Assembly: GCA_035222895.1 (NCBI GenBank)
Contig: JAVYIG010000641.1
Location: 438,595 to 502,594 of the forward strand
Reading direction: 5' to 3'
DNA: 64,000 bases
Source: Strongylocentrotus droebachiensis
Lineage: Eukaryota > Echinodermata > Echinoidea > Camarodonta > Strongylocentrotidae
In this document: in pieces, positions 34,962-45,320 of the stretch
How the letters are laid out: every line of letters starts with the position of its first letter
Position numbering within the stretch: the first letter of the stretch is position 1
Program-made: the position numbers and the translations under genes
The notes under the pieces: model-generated
Database searches by the model: none
The model's input: only the letters and a program-made list of their open reading frames with translations
What the model was told of the DNA's origin: nothing

Positions 34962-35611
34962 GAGAGATGGAAAGGGGAGAGCGAGGGAGAGAGCCGAGAG
35001 GGAAGAGAGACGTTATAGTGTAGATGAAGTTTTCTTACTAGTAGTTGTCGTAGGGTGTGAGGTGGTGGATTCCGCCGTGGACATTGTTGTGGTGTCTCGT
35101 GTTGTAGTTGATCCTGAAAAAGACATATGATATATAAGACTGATAATACAATCTGAGGGCAAAATACATTTAAACTCATATTTACCCAAAATTAACAAAT
35201 CTTACTAGACAAATCATCACATGATATTCAATTCCTAGGTTTTGACGCCTGAGCGGCTGCCGAGAACAAGATGTTTCTCACGTTGCAGCCTATTGTATAC
35301 ACGTGAAAGTGGAAATGAAATAGGGAAAGACATGAGGAGATGAAAGAGGAAATTGGACAGAGAGAGGGAAAGTGAGAAAACATATAAAATAGAAATTGAG
35401 AGGGAAAGAAAAGGCGGAGAGAGAGAGAGAGAGAGATAGACAGAGGGTGAGGGTAAATGAAAAAATGAGGAAATTGTAAACGGAAAGGGTGAGCATGGTG
35501 AGAGAGAGAGAGAGAGAGAGGTAACAGTCATGCTTTGAAAGAGAAACAAGTGGAACGCATACGTCGTGAAAGAAAGGTGAACAGAAAGAGATAGAGAGAG
35601 GGGAAGGGAAA

Positions 35612-35671
<60 letters not shown>

Positions 35672-35857
35672 TAACATGCTTACTTGTAGTTGTAGTGGGA
35701 TTTGGTGTGGTCGAGTCCGATATAGAATTGGTTGTTGCTTCATGAGAAGTAGTGGATGCTGAAAACGAATTGAAGTTGAGCGAAGACGTTTAGATTTTGA
35801 ACGATAATAAAAATAAAGTTGTAAATTTCTACTTGTAAACTAAGAAAGAGAAACAAA

Positions 35858-35894
<37 letters not shown>

Positions 35895-36383
35895 TAACAT
35901 GCTCACTTGTAGTTGTAGTGGGATTTGGTGTGGTCGAGTCCGATATAGAATTGGTTGTTGCTTCACGAGAAGTAGTGGATGCTGAGTTAAGCGAAGACGT
36001 TTAGAATTTGAGCGATAATACAAAATAAAGTTGTAAATTTCTACTTGTAAACATTAGATTTGAAAGAGAAACAGATAAGTGGAACGCATACGTCGTGAAA
36101 GAAAGGTGAACAGGAAGAGATAGAGAGAGGGGAAGGGAAAGAGGGAAAGAACGACTTGTCTATCATTATCCACTCAGGGAGAGTGCTTAATTAAGATTTT
36201 GAGAGTGGGTCCATTATATATAATATATAATATTTGCTGGACTTCTACTATAAATGAAATGATCCCTAATATGACTCACTGGAAATTGATTTCTACTCGT
36301 GAATATTAGATTTGAGAGAGAGACAGATAAGTGCAAACATAGTCGCTGTACATGTGCAATCACGGGGAACGGACCAAGAAAAT

Positions 36384-36414
<31 letters not shown>

Positions 36415-37842
36415 AGAGAGGAGAGGGTGATACTGAGGTTGAGGTTTTCTTACGAGTAGTTGTTGGAGTATGTGAAGTGGTTGAGCCCTTCCTGGACATC
36501 GATGCCTTGAGCCATAATGCATGGCCGTACAGAGGATTTGTTTATGTTGGGGACCGGGGTAAAATGCAATGAATTATTGATAATTTATTGCATTTTCTTT
36601 GTCTTTTTTAATTTGTGGGAACTGCCCCCTACCCTAGCCCACGTTGCGTACAGTCATGGTTCAGTGGCAAAGCAATGGCCTCGTAACTTTTAGGCCCCAG
36701 GATCAAAACCGTGTCGATGTGCTATATCAGTGCCCTTTTGTGGGGCATTAATCCTCATTTATGACTTAAGGGCGTAGGTCCCGTAGTTGATAAGCATAGT
36801 AGCATACACATGCTTTTAGCAGTAATGCAAAACAAACACTGGCAAATTATTATTCAATACAATCTGAGAATGTATAGGCCTACTATTATCTAGATCTATT
36901 AGGAATAAATCATTGTCAAAATAATTCCATAAATTGGGGTTTTAAAAAAAAATCCAACTTTATAAGCAACAGTGTACAACCAAATGTAATAAACCTCAAG
37001 CAAGAAACGAAGAAAATTTTAAATGAAGTGTAATTCACATCGTGAACAAGTAATTTATCGTCACGAAATATCGTGCATCGGAGCTAGTCTATAGTATACT
37101 GGAAGGCAGGCGCGTATATGTGTGTGTGTGTGTGTGTGTGTTTTGGAGGAAACCCCCCCTTCTCAATTTTTTTTTAAATTAAAAAAAATGTGCTAATAGG
37201 TGACCCAAAAAAGGTGACCTTACCTCCCCCCCCCCCCCCCCCCCCCAACGGAAAGAAATATCGATCTGTCAAATTTTCGGGACAAAAACAAAATGTGCTC
37301 CCCCCCCCCCCCCTTATTCAGCGGCTTGCTGAGTCGGTGCGAAATTTTCGGCGCGATTTTCAAATTTAACCCCCCCCCCCCCCCCCTCCTTCGAAAAAAA
37401 TCCTGCGTACGCGCCTGAGCATGTATTATATTCATGGTTGTAGAGAGGAAGAATTTAATAATGATATGCCGTTCTTGTATAGCGAATATTACAATGTGAT
37501 ACAAAGTTCCTAATTGCTTTCAAAAAGTATAATCTAGTTTGCGGCCAATTCAATTGAATAAAAGAATAAAAGAAGATGAAGCAATATACATTTGTGAGAA
37601 ATTGAAACTGAGAAAATAATGATGCAAAGCTCTATCAAAGTTCCCCATTGCATGAGGGGCGGATCAAGTTATTTGGCAAAATTTACCATGACATAATGAT
37701 AAAGAAGGGAAATATTTACCAAAGGTGTTTACCCACATAATTACATATTTTGCTTAATATTTCAAGATCTGTCAAGATAACATAAACGCCATGGTAATGA
37801 AAAGAAAGAAAGGAAATGGAATTATTTAGAAGAGAGAGGAAT

Positions 37843-37873
<31 letters not shown>

Positions 37874-40815
37874 AACAGACAGAGGGGGGGGGGGGGGGGG
37901 GGTGAGTGCATTGTAAATTGCTTACCGAAATTTGTAGGTCTTGATGTGGTTGGAGGTGTCATAGAAAAAGTTGTCGGTGCTGAAGAAAAAATAAAAATAT
38001 TAACGATAAAAGCCGTTTTGAATGAAATCATTATGTGGGGGACCTGTCGCAATTCCATACAAATTTTACTGGACAATTTATCACATTATATTCAATTACT
38101 AGATTTTGACGCCTGCCGAAAGCCGGATAATGCTTGATGTTGTAGCATATTCTATATACTTGAAAGCGAAAGTAAAGGTAAAATAGAAAGACAGGGGGAG
38201 GGGGAGAGAGAGAACTTGAAGAAAACAAATCATGATTCTTAACGCCTAACCTTTGTTCCACCTTGTTCAATTTTTCATTGAAAATGTTTCGACATTGACT
38301 CCTCTCTGATTCATAAAGGTCTCACTCCAATGATTTATGATATTTTAAATCAGGCTACATGTTGGGCTGACATTATCATAATTGTTATGATCATCACTAT
38401 AAACCTAAAACTCACCAGATAACTTGCAAACGAAATTTCGTTTAATACCCTTCAATGAGACGGGAAACGACGGCATGTACTCTGGCACTGTAGGCATCAA
38501 TTCACCATTTACAAGAATCGGCTGGCAATGATTATCCTCCGTATGCAACACTTCATCGGTCATGTTTGTAGAGTTCCGCGCTTGAGCTAAAACACATCAA
38601 AATATACAGTATTACAATAAGTCATTAAATACACAAAAGTTGACTTGTATAGGCCTACACTGACAACAAACAAGATCCTTTGCTTCACGAGGAATCAAAT
38701 ACAAAATATAATTCTGATTTCTTTCGTTCAATAGATTTCGCCCTTGATATGTTGCGTTCAAGCGATTTTTTGAAGCTAGAATCACAAACATGAATCACAA
38801 ATCAAAACGCCGTTACAAAACACGGTTACTGCGAGAGAGCGTTCAAGCGATTTTTCATCAACGCTGATTCTAGCTCATTTCGAGCCCAGCCACTGCGCAG
38901 TTTGACCCAGGAAGTATAGGTCAATTTCGGCGCTCGCCGTCTGGAATTGAACATAACGTCGGCCTTATGCCAAAAGGGCCTTAACCCGATTTTGGGGGTT
39001 ATCGAGTTATTAACATCACCTTGTAGATTTCAACATTCTCTTTAAAATGATGTGCTTCACTTGTTGAAATTCGATTTATTTATGAAGATAATTATGAATT
39101 TCAAAAGGGCCTTAACCTACACGGCAATTTTTTTATCAATGACAGATTATTTCGTAATTTCCATTTAATTCAATAAATATCAGTAGAAACACCATTAAAA
39201 ACATGATTAGTCTACAATAGACACAATGTACTTAAAATAATCACTGAAAGTATATGTAATGAATTTAGATCATGAAATCTGAGTGAGATTTAAATTAGGT
39301 TTGTATGCATGAAATGCGACCGCGACTCGTTGAAATACGCAGATGTCAACGTATGGGACTGTGATGAAAATAAACAACGAAAAAGGTGTCCTAAATGTAC
39401 GATCTCTAAAAAATAACTTTACCGAAAGCTGCATTATATTAATAAACATATTCAGATATCAAAAATACTTTTTCTAACATTTTAATTAATCAGTTTTATC
39501 AGTTTTCGTGATCCAGTAGCCGTAGGAGGGGCTTTCTGGCAAACCAAAGGTGTTGCGAAACAAGAAAATTTCTTTATGCCAGAAGGGCGCTAACTATGGG
39601 CGCGTACGATAACGGCAGGTTAAGGCCCTTTTGGCATAACGCCGTGTAGGTTACGCCCCTTTTGGCATAATGCCGAGTAGGTTACGGCCCTTCTGGCATA
39701 AATACGCTACATTCAAGCCTTATGCCCAAAAGGCCCTAACATGTTTTTTGCATATAGCATGTAAACTTCTGAATATTTTATAACACATTTAACACATTTC
39801 ATGTAAAACTTAATAACTTAACACATTTATTGAAATTGGCTTCAAAAACAAACAAAAAGACCACAAACTTGTGATTATTAGAGAGGCCAAAACTTTAAAC
39901 GCGATTATCTCGGAATGGCCAAAAGCAGTTAAGGCCCTTTTGGCATAAGGCCGACGATATTTATTAAGAGAAGGTGATAGAAGGAAGAAACAAAGAATAA
40001 CATAAGGAAAGACAGAAAGAGAAATTGATAGAATGATTAAAACAAAGAATAAAATAAGAGAAAGTGATAGAATGATAAACACAAAGAATAACATAAGAGA
40101 AGGTGATAAAAGGAAAAAGCAAAGAATAACATAAAATAAGGTAAAAGAAGGAACAAACAAAGAATAACATAAGGAAAGACAGAAGAAAAAAACTGATAAA
40201 AAAAATAAATAATGGAAAGATAGAAGAGAAGATGAAAGATGAATAAACAGAGAATAACATAAAGAATGGTAGGGAAAAAATGATAGAACGATGCAAAAAA
40301 AAAGAATTACATAAGAAAAGGTGATAGGAGGAAAAAACAAATAATAATAAAAACAAAGAATAACATAAGAATAGAAGGAAGAAACAAAGAATAACATTAG
40401 GAAAGACAGAAAGAGGAAACGATAAAGAATAGATAATGGACAGATAGAAGAGAAGATGAAAGATGGAAAAACAAAGAATAACATAATAAAAACAGAAAGA
40501 CAAAATGTTATTAGGAAAACAAGGAATAACATGACGGAACAGGCCACGATAATGACGTCATGTAATCATGATTGAGATCTCCGTTCGTTCAATCGAATTT
40601 TAGCGACCGCGATCTTGCAGAATCACGATACAAAACGCATCTTTTTCAGCGTTTCATGTTTGTGTTTTTAAACACGTTTATTTTTACACGACCGACGAAA
40701 AATCGTGTTTTAAACTAAACGTCTTTGGAAACCGTGAGTCTAGGGTGAAAAAGTGTCGATTGAACGCACCCGCATAGACTATAGGCTACCACATCTAATG
40801 CTCTTTCTTTCTCTC

Positions 40816-40863
<48 letters not shown>

Positions 40864-43800
40864 CCTCTCATTCTTCTACCCTCCACTCTCCACATTTAGT
40901 CATTCGTTCGGCAAGTTCCCCGTGCAGTCATCCCCATTCTCAATCACGGCCTATACCCTTACATGAAAAGTGATGAACATTTTCCCCCATTCTGCCCTCC
41001 AAGATAGCCTGCGGCATTTGAAATTAGTATTGAATCATTAGCCCAAACGACATTGGCGTCTAACCCCAGTTTGGGGGAAGACAATAATGAATCAATAAAT
41101 TAAGACCAATTTAATTGTCCTGTAGCAGACAGGAATCATAATTAGATCCAAGATGGTGTCTAAAATGACGGCATAATCCCTAAAATCCCAAAAGAGAGTT
41201 AATAATCATATAAGAAATGCCTTTCGTCATTTCTTAAAATGTGAGTTGATAAACAAATGTAATTAATAACTTTGGTTATCATAATATGTTTCAAGATGGA
41301 ATCCAAGATTTTCGCCATTGTAGCATTCAAGATGGTTTCCGTTTCCTAATAAAGTAAATGGTAGACGAAGGTCTGGGTCGTAGTCATGGGCGTCAATCCT
41401 GGGGGGGACGGGGGGACACGTCCCCCCCACGAATTTTCAGGTGGCGAAATGTCCCCCCCCCCCATGATTCGGGGTTAAAATCTTCTTCTTTTTTTTTTCT
41501 TCCTCTCTTTCTCTCTGTGTTGAGAAAAATCAAGCCAAATCACGCGATCAGATTTTATTAATAGAACTAGAAGCGTCATTAATATTACATTCACATTACC
41601 GGAAGTTCAAACATTGGTTTACGATGAAAATCCTTTCACCAACTGAAAAAAAATCAAATTAATCCCTTGTATCTTCCAAACTTTATGGCTGATTGTTCAA
41701 TGGAAATGACAAATTCATCTATTTATCCCCCCCCCCCCCGTTGCGTTCTTGTTCCTGTTAGTTGAACTTAAGACTGTTTTCTTTTTTAATTGGGCAACAA
41801 TTAAGCCCAAACTCAAGCCATCTATCCATCAATTTCAAAAAAAAATCTTCAACTTCTGAGGGGGCCACACCCCCTGCGTTTTACTGTTTTCTTTTTAATT
41901 TGGCAAAAAGTATGCACCAAATCGAGCCATCTATCCATCAATTTCAAAAAAATCTTCGACTTCTGAGGGGGGCACTTCCCCCCTCAGACACCCCCTGCGT
42001 TCTTGTTCCTTGTTAGTTGAACTTAAGATTGTTTTCTTTTTATATTTGGCAAAAAGTATGGCCCAAATCAAGCCATCTATCCATCAATTTAAAAAAAAAA
42101 TCTTCAACTTCTGAGAGGGGCACATCCCCCTCAGACACCCCCTGCGTTCTACTGTTTTCTTTTTAATTTGGAAAAAAGTATGCCCCAAATCAAGCCATCT
42201 ATCCATCAATTTAAACAAAAATCTTCAACTTCTGAGAGGGGCACATCCCCCTCAGACACCCCCTGCGTTCTACTGTTTTCTTTTTAATTTGGAAAAAAGT
42301 ATGCCCCAAATCAAGCCATCTATCCATCAATTTAAACAAAAATCTTCAACTTCAAAGGGGGGGACACCCCACCCCCCTCAGACACCCCCTGCGTTCTACT
42401 GTTTTCTTTTTAATTTGGCAAAAAGTATGCACCAATTCGAGCCACCTATTCATCAATTTAAAAAAATCTTCAACTTCTGAGGGGGGCACATCCCCCCTCA
42501 GACACCCCCTGCGTTCTTGTTCCTTGTTAGTTGAACTTAAGATTGTTTTCTTTTTATATTTGGCAAAAAGTATGGCCCAAATCAAGCCATCTATTCATCA
42601 ATTTAAAAAAAAAATCTTCAACTTCTGAGAGGGGCACATCCCCCTCAGACACCCCCTGCGTTCTACTGTTTTCTTTTTAATTTGGAAAAAAGTATGCCCC
42701 AAATCAAGCCATCTATCCATCAATTTAAACAAAAATCTTCAACTTCTAAGGGGGGGACATCCCCCCTCAGACACCCCCTGCGTTCTACTATTTTTTTCTT
42801 CTAATTTGGCAAAAAGAATGCACCAAATTGAGCCATTTATAATTCAATTAAAAAAAAAAAAAATTCAACTTCTGAGAGGGCACATCCCCTCAGACACCCC
42901 CCCCCCCCCCCCCTGCGTGGCGCGCCCATTCGACCCCCCCTTACAAAATAACCTGGCGCCGCCCTGTCTGAACTTGTGTCCCCCCACGGTCTGATTTGGA
43001 TTGACGCCCATGGTCGTAGTGGCTGCTGTTTGAGTCACTGTTCAATTTAATAATCTATTGGTTAATGATTGCCGAAGGAAAATACAAATCACAAAATATT
43101 TATTGATGTGCATTGTCATAATTTGCTTAACAAATCATGATAAATGTATTTTTATGTGAACACGTGTAAAGTAATCATGAATATGCATTATGATGCAATA
43201 TGCAAACTTTTATTTTGCACCCTTTTTTGGTCGATAGGGTTCATTTTTGTGGGAAGGGTGCAAACTAAGAGTTTGCACCCTTTTTTCTTAGAGTAGGTAT
43301 AGATACCAAAATTACATTTCTAATATGGATATGTCACGATTTATGGCTAATTTCAGTTTTCGTCGTCAATCTCGGATTTAAAAAAAGGATGCTATCTTTG
43401 AAATTGTTTTGAGTATAAAACTACTCTAAACCTTTATGATAATTCAAAGCACAATAGTGAATATCCTAACATCTTAAACATACATTTAATCTTGCAAATT
43501 ACCAAGAGTAACTCACTTCTGGTCATTTTTAGGAGAATGGCGGCCATTTTGGAAGCCGTCTTTGATTTACAGGTATTTTAATGTCCATATAGCCCATTGT
43601 ATATAGTATGAATGGATTCTCAGCGACCCCCGAAACCTAGGTACAACTACATCGGCATATTTCCAAGATGGATATATCATGATTTATGGCTATTTTAATG
43701 TATTGGCGGCCGTCTTAGACGCCATTTGGAAAATAACCACTTTTCGGGGGTCCGTTTCTTAGAATTTATAGTATATTGTTCTTGATTTCAAACGCTACCA

Positions 43801-43981
43801 GAATCGGTTGAAAAATATTTTGTTGCAATCTTTTTGGGGTTGACGTATTTTTTTATTAATTTTAATAAATCAACAACAACAAAAACAAAAAAAATCCATT
43901 CTAATTCTCACCAATGACGGATGCAGTGCAGAGAAGTAGGAACATGCCTCTCAGGGTAACAGCGGATGTTTGTCTCTGCAT
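33481..43981 (-). CDS. Secreted Thr-rich protein with C-terminal FAMeT-like domain, 8 exons
   Basis: The exons are 43981-43912, 38586-38416, 37979-37926, 35981-35907, 35758-35684, 35113-35039, 34680-34513 and 33794-33481. Their sum is 1002 nt, giving 333 aa. All seven introns are GT-AG and phase 1, so any internal exon can be gained or lost without a frameshift. Residues 1-24 form a signal peptide with core MFLLLCTASVIA. Residues 25-81 are an unrecognised segment with two Cys. Residues 82-173 are a Thr/Ser/Pro-rich, mucin-like linker. Residues about 175-320 resemble the farnesoic acid O-methyltransferase-like domain (Pfam Methyltransf_FA), shown by GFWIAENVTSFDFMVSANND, ERYEL, IGGWSNTDSVIRR, FANGHIKL and GIMTGWGSEGYW. 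Despite its name the domain shows no SAM-binding motif, so I infer a binding role rather than catalysis. An in-frame TAG precedes the ATG directly. Confidence 0.8.
33965..34008. repeat. 11-bp tandem repeat TGTGATACATT
   Basis: Four copies in the last intron of the FAMeT-like gene, followed at 34120-34155 by (GA)n. Confidence 0.85.
34513..34680 (-). CDS. FAMeT-like gene exon 7 (first half of domain)
   Basis: This exon is 168 nt. The acceptor is TTTGACAG|AG and the donor C|GTGAGT. It encodes CPVLHTPDVGNTGEY, then GFWIAENVTSFDFMVSANND and a stretch ending ERYEL. This is the N-terminal half of the FAMeT-like fold. Confidence 0.78.
35039..35113 (-). CDS. FAMeT-like gene exon 6 (75-nt Thr-rich module)
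   Basis: This is a third 75-nt module with a diverged sequence: STTTRDTTTMSTAESTTSHP plus a short Thr run. The acceptor is TTTTTCAG|GA and the donor A|GTAAGA. Its upstream intron (35195-35300) resembles the intron upstream of exon 3 (38041-38165), which suggests exon-plus-intron duplication. Confidence 0.68.
35684..35758 (-). CDS. FAMeT-like gene exon 5 (duplicated 75-nt module)
   Basis: This is a near-copy of exon 4, with His instead of Arg near the start (STTSHEATTN). The acceptor is TTTTCAG|CA and the donor A|GTAAGC, phase 1 on both sides. A long (CT)n tract follows the donor on the sense strand. Confidence 0.7.
35907..35981 (-). CDS. FAMeT-like gene exon 4 (75-nt Thr-rich module)
   Basis: This exon is 75 nt, phase 1 on both sides, with acceptor ACTCAG|CA and donor A|GTGAGC. 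It encodes STTSREATTNSISDSTTPNP plus a short Thr run. It is nearly identical to the exon at 35684-35758, 223 bp away. On the sense strand, (CT)n begins about 14 nt after the donor. Confidence 0.7.
36454..36505 (-). pseudogene. Decayed Thr-rich exon between exons 3 and 4
   Basis: The sequence encodes SMSRKGSTTSHTPTTT before a good donor (C|GTAAGA), just like its neighbours. The only AG that could serve as acceptor gives 52 nt, which would shift the frame. The upstream side (from about 36520) resembles a hAT-like terminus. I infer an exon copy whose acceptor side was lost. Confidence 0.45.
37107..37417. mobile_element. G/C-tract hAT-like element with GT expansion
   Basis: The right end CCTGCGTACGCGCCTG matches the 4.3-kb element. 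The left end CAGGCGCGTATATG runs straight into (GT)n at 37119-37140. No target duplication is visible. Intronic. Confidence 0.65.
37926..37979 (-). CDS. FAMeT-like gene exon 3 (Thr/Pro-rich)
   Basis: This exon is 54 nt. The acceptor is TTCTTCAG|CA and the donor G|GTAAGC, phase 1 on both sides. It encodes PTTFSMTPPTTSRPTNF. The sense-strand intron beyond it runs into a C tract and (CT)n/(CTGT)n. Confidence 0.65.
38416..38586 (-). CDS. FAMeT-like gene exon 2
   Basis: This exon is 171 nt. The acceptor is TGTTTTAG|CT and the donor G|GTGAGT, phase 1 on both sides. It encodes a 56-residue segment with two Cys (in NHCQPILVNGE and NFVCKLS) and one N-glycosylation-type site (NST). No family was recognised. 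Confidence 0.7.
38753..40769. mobile_element. Nested TIR element, about 2 kb
   Basis: Outer ends GCGTTCAAGCGATTTTT and GTGTCGATTGAACGC are imperfect inverted repeats. Inside, GTCGGCCTTATGCCAAAAGG (38957) and its complement (ending 39952) bound a second unit of about 1 kb. Between them 39960-40520 is an A-rich degenerate tandem (AACAAAGAATAACATAAG). It lies in intron 1 of the FAMeT-like gene. No transposase. Confidence 0.7.
40801..40867. repeat. (CT)n microsatellite
   Basis: About 65 bp of near-perfect CT repeat. Confidence 0.95.
41385..43012. mobile_element. hAT-like element with perfect 8-bp target duplication
   Basis: Ends CATGGGCGTCAATCC and GGATTGACGCCCATG are an exact 15-bp inverted repeat, flanked on both sides by GTCGTAGT (41377-41384, 43013-43020). 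Inside is a tandem array (about 41760-42915). No transposase frame is visible, so it is non-autonomous. Located in intron 1 of the FAMeT-like gene. Confidence 0.9.
41760..42915. repeat. 121/147-bp tandem array
   Basis: About nine units, each ending in CACCCCCTGCGTTCT. CCCCTGCG starts at 41871, 41992, 42139, 42260, 42386, 42506, 42653 and 42775. The units alternate between about 121 bp and 147 bp; the longer ones carry an extra GTTCCTTGTTAGTTGAACTT. Confidence 0.88.
43020..43911. other. Intronic repeat-like DNA
   Basis: Contains inverted GTTTGCACCC words (43205-43290) and a GGCGGCCATTTTGGA-type repeat (43540-43860) related to 25.4 kb. Confidence 0.4.
43912..43981 (-). CDS. FAMeT-like gene exon 1 (signal peptide)
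   Basis: This exon encodes 23 codons plus one base. A basic N-region (MQRQ...LRG) is followed by the hydrophobic core MFLLLCTASVI. The donor is G|GTGAGA, phase 1. TAG sits immediately before the ATG in frame. The sequence AATAG just upstream could also be a splice acceptor for a 5'UTR exon. Confidence 0.75.
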
Positions 43982-44690
43982 CTATTGTATAGTCACAAAG
44001 AAACAAAAATCAACGGATTCAGCACTGAAAAAGTAATACCGCTTTCTCACTCTTACGAAAGACGATGTAGAAAGATGAAGATGAAGCCCTGAAACCATTC
44101 GATTGGCTTACAGATAAGGATGGGGATAACGAAATAAATTTGATAAATAACGTTTTGCGAATGTTTTTAATGTTTTAAATAACCAAACATGCCATATTAG
44201 GTCATCAATGTTAGGTAGACATAACAAACTTCTAAGAAATAAGAAATGTTGATTCCCCACGACGTTAACAACAAAAAAGACGTTCATTTCGTGTGAGCTT
44301 TATCCAATACAATTTATTATCATCATCGAATCATTTGATAAAACCAAATTTGAACCTTGATCAGTCTTACCTTAATAGAAATTGTACTCTGCTCGTATCT
44401 TGAAACGCGTGGAAGGGTGCTTATTTGCACACAAATAGATGGAAATTGCTGAAGTGCAATAGGTACACGTAGAACATTAATGAACGACACTAGAATTTGG
44501 CGGCTGGTTGAAATCGATTTCTGTTTGAGATGTTAAAGAGCGGGTGTGTTCCTGCTGAAGTAGCATCGCTGGCTCGATTCAGGACTGTGTAGTAGATGTT
44601 GTATTCCATCGGACCAATCACAGAGCTGCATATATAGTGTGTATCCATACTCACTCACGTTCATGTGCACATCAATTTGGCGATATATTA
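43982..44690. other. Upstream flank of the FAMeT-like gene
   Basis: Candidate promoter/5'UTR region. No convincing core element or extra exon was identified. Confidence 0.35.
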
Positions 44691-44731
44691 TATGCCCCCC
44701 CCCCCCGCCCCCCCCCCCCCCCCCCCCCCCC

Positions 44732-45085
44732 CACTCAGGGTTCGAAATGACCGCATGCGTGTTGCCAAAATGTCCGGTAAAGGGGTACTTTACGTGCGAC
44801 AAAGTCCGGCCCGAGAATTGTAAAAAAAGGGGTATATTTGACTTTTCACCCGGAGATTTCTTTAAAAAGGGGGTGTTTTTTGTTTTCTCTTTGGACTCCT
44901 AAGAAATTATTCCGAATTTAGGGGGGTACATTGAGCATTTTGCATGATTAAGGGGGGGCTCCAAGGCAGGAAAAGCCCGCAAAAATCCCGCGAAAGAGGG
45001 GTTCGGAAATGTTGGCAGTCCTCAGATAGGGGGTGCTTTCAAAAAGAGGGAACGAGCATATGCGTACCCTAAATAACACTGAGTG
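44732..45085. mobile_element. TIR element bracketed by C and G tracts
   Basis: Left CACTCAGGGTT and right AACACTGAGTG pair. Outside them a C tract (44695-44731) and a G tract (45086-45100) also pair, as do TATATG/ATTATA words. No coding capacity. Confidence 0.55.
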
Positions 45086-45199
45086 GGGGGGGGGGCGGGA
45101 TTATATGATGATGATGAAAGGATCTATCTACGAACTAATATGCAGCGACGGACCAAGGATTTCCAACGTTTGCGCAAAGCGCTTGCCAGCGCGTTAGTA

Positions 45200-45318
45200 G
45201 GGACTTTTAGATTCGCACGAAGACAATGGGGATTGCTACGATCGACGTCCTTTTAATGCACTGCCTTGAATGGATGTCACACCTCACACGTATCAGTCCA
45301 CGCAAATCTAAAAGTCCC
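45200..45318. mobile_element. 119-bp TA-flanked MITE
   Basis: Ends GGGACTTTTAGATT and AATCTAAAAGTCCC are exact complements with TA on each side (45198-45199, 45319-45320), as for Tc1/mariner MITEs. Confidence 0.85.
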
Positions 45319-45320
45319 TA

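Noticed and set aside
34331-35179. A 282-codon open frame on the minus strand covering part of the FAMeT-like gene
   Set aside because: Only 34513-34680 is coding. The rest is intronic (CT)n read through a splice acceptor, and its frame differs from the 35039-35113 exon.
39810-40547. A 245-codon open frame on the minus strand, rich in Phe, Leu and Ser
   Set aside because: It is the complement of an A-rich degenerate tandem repeat (AACAAAGAATAACATAAG). A second frame is equally open, and the composition is not that of a real membrane protein.
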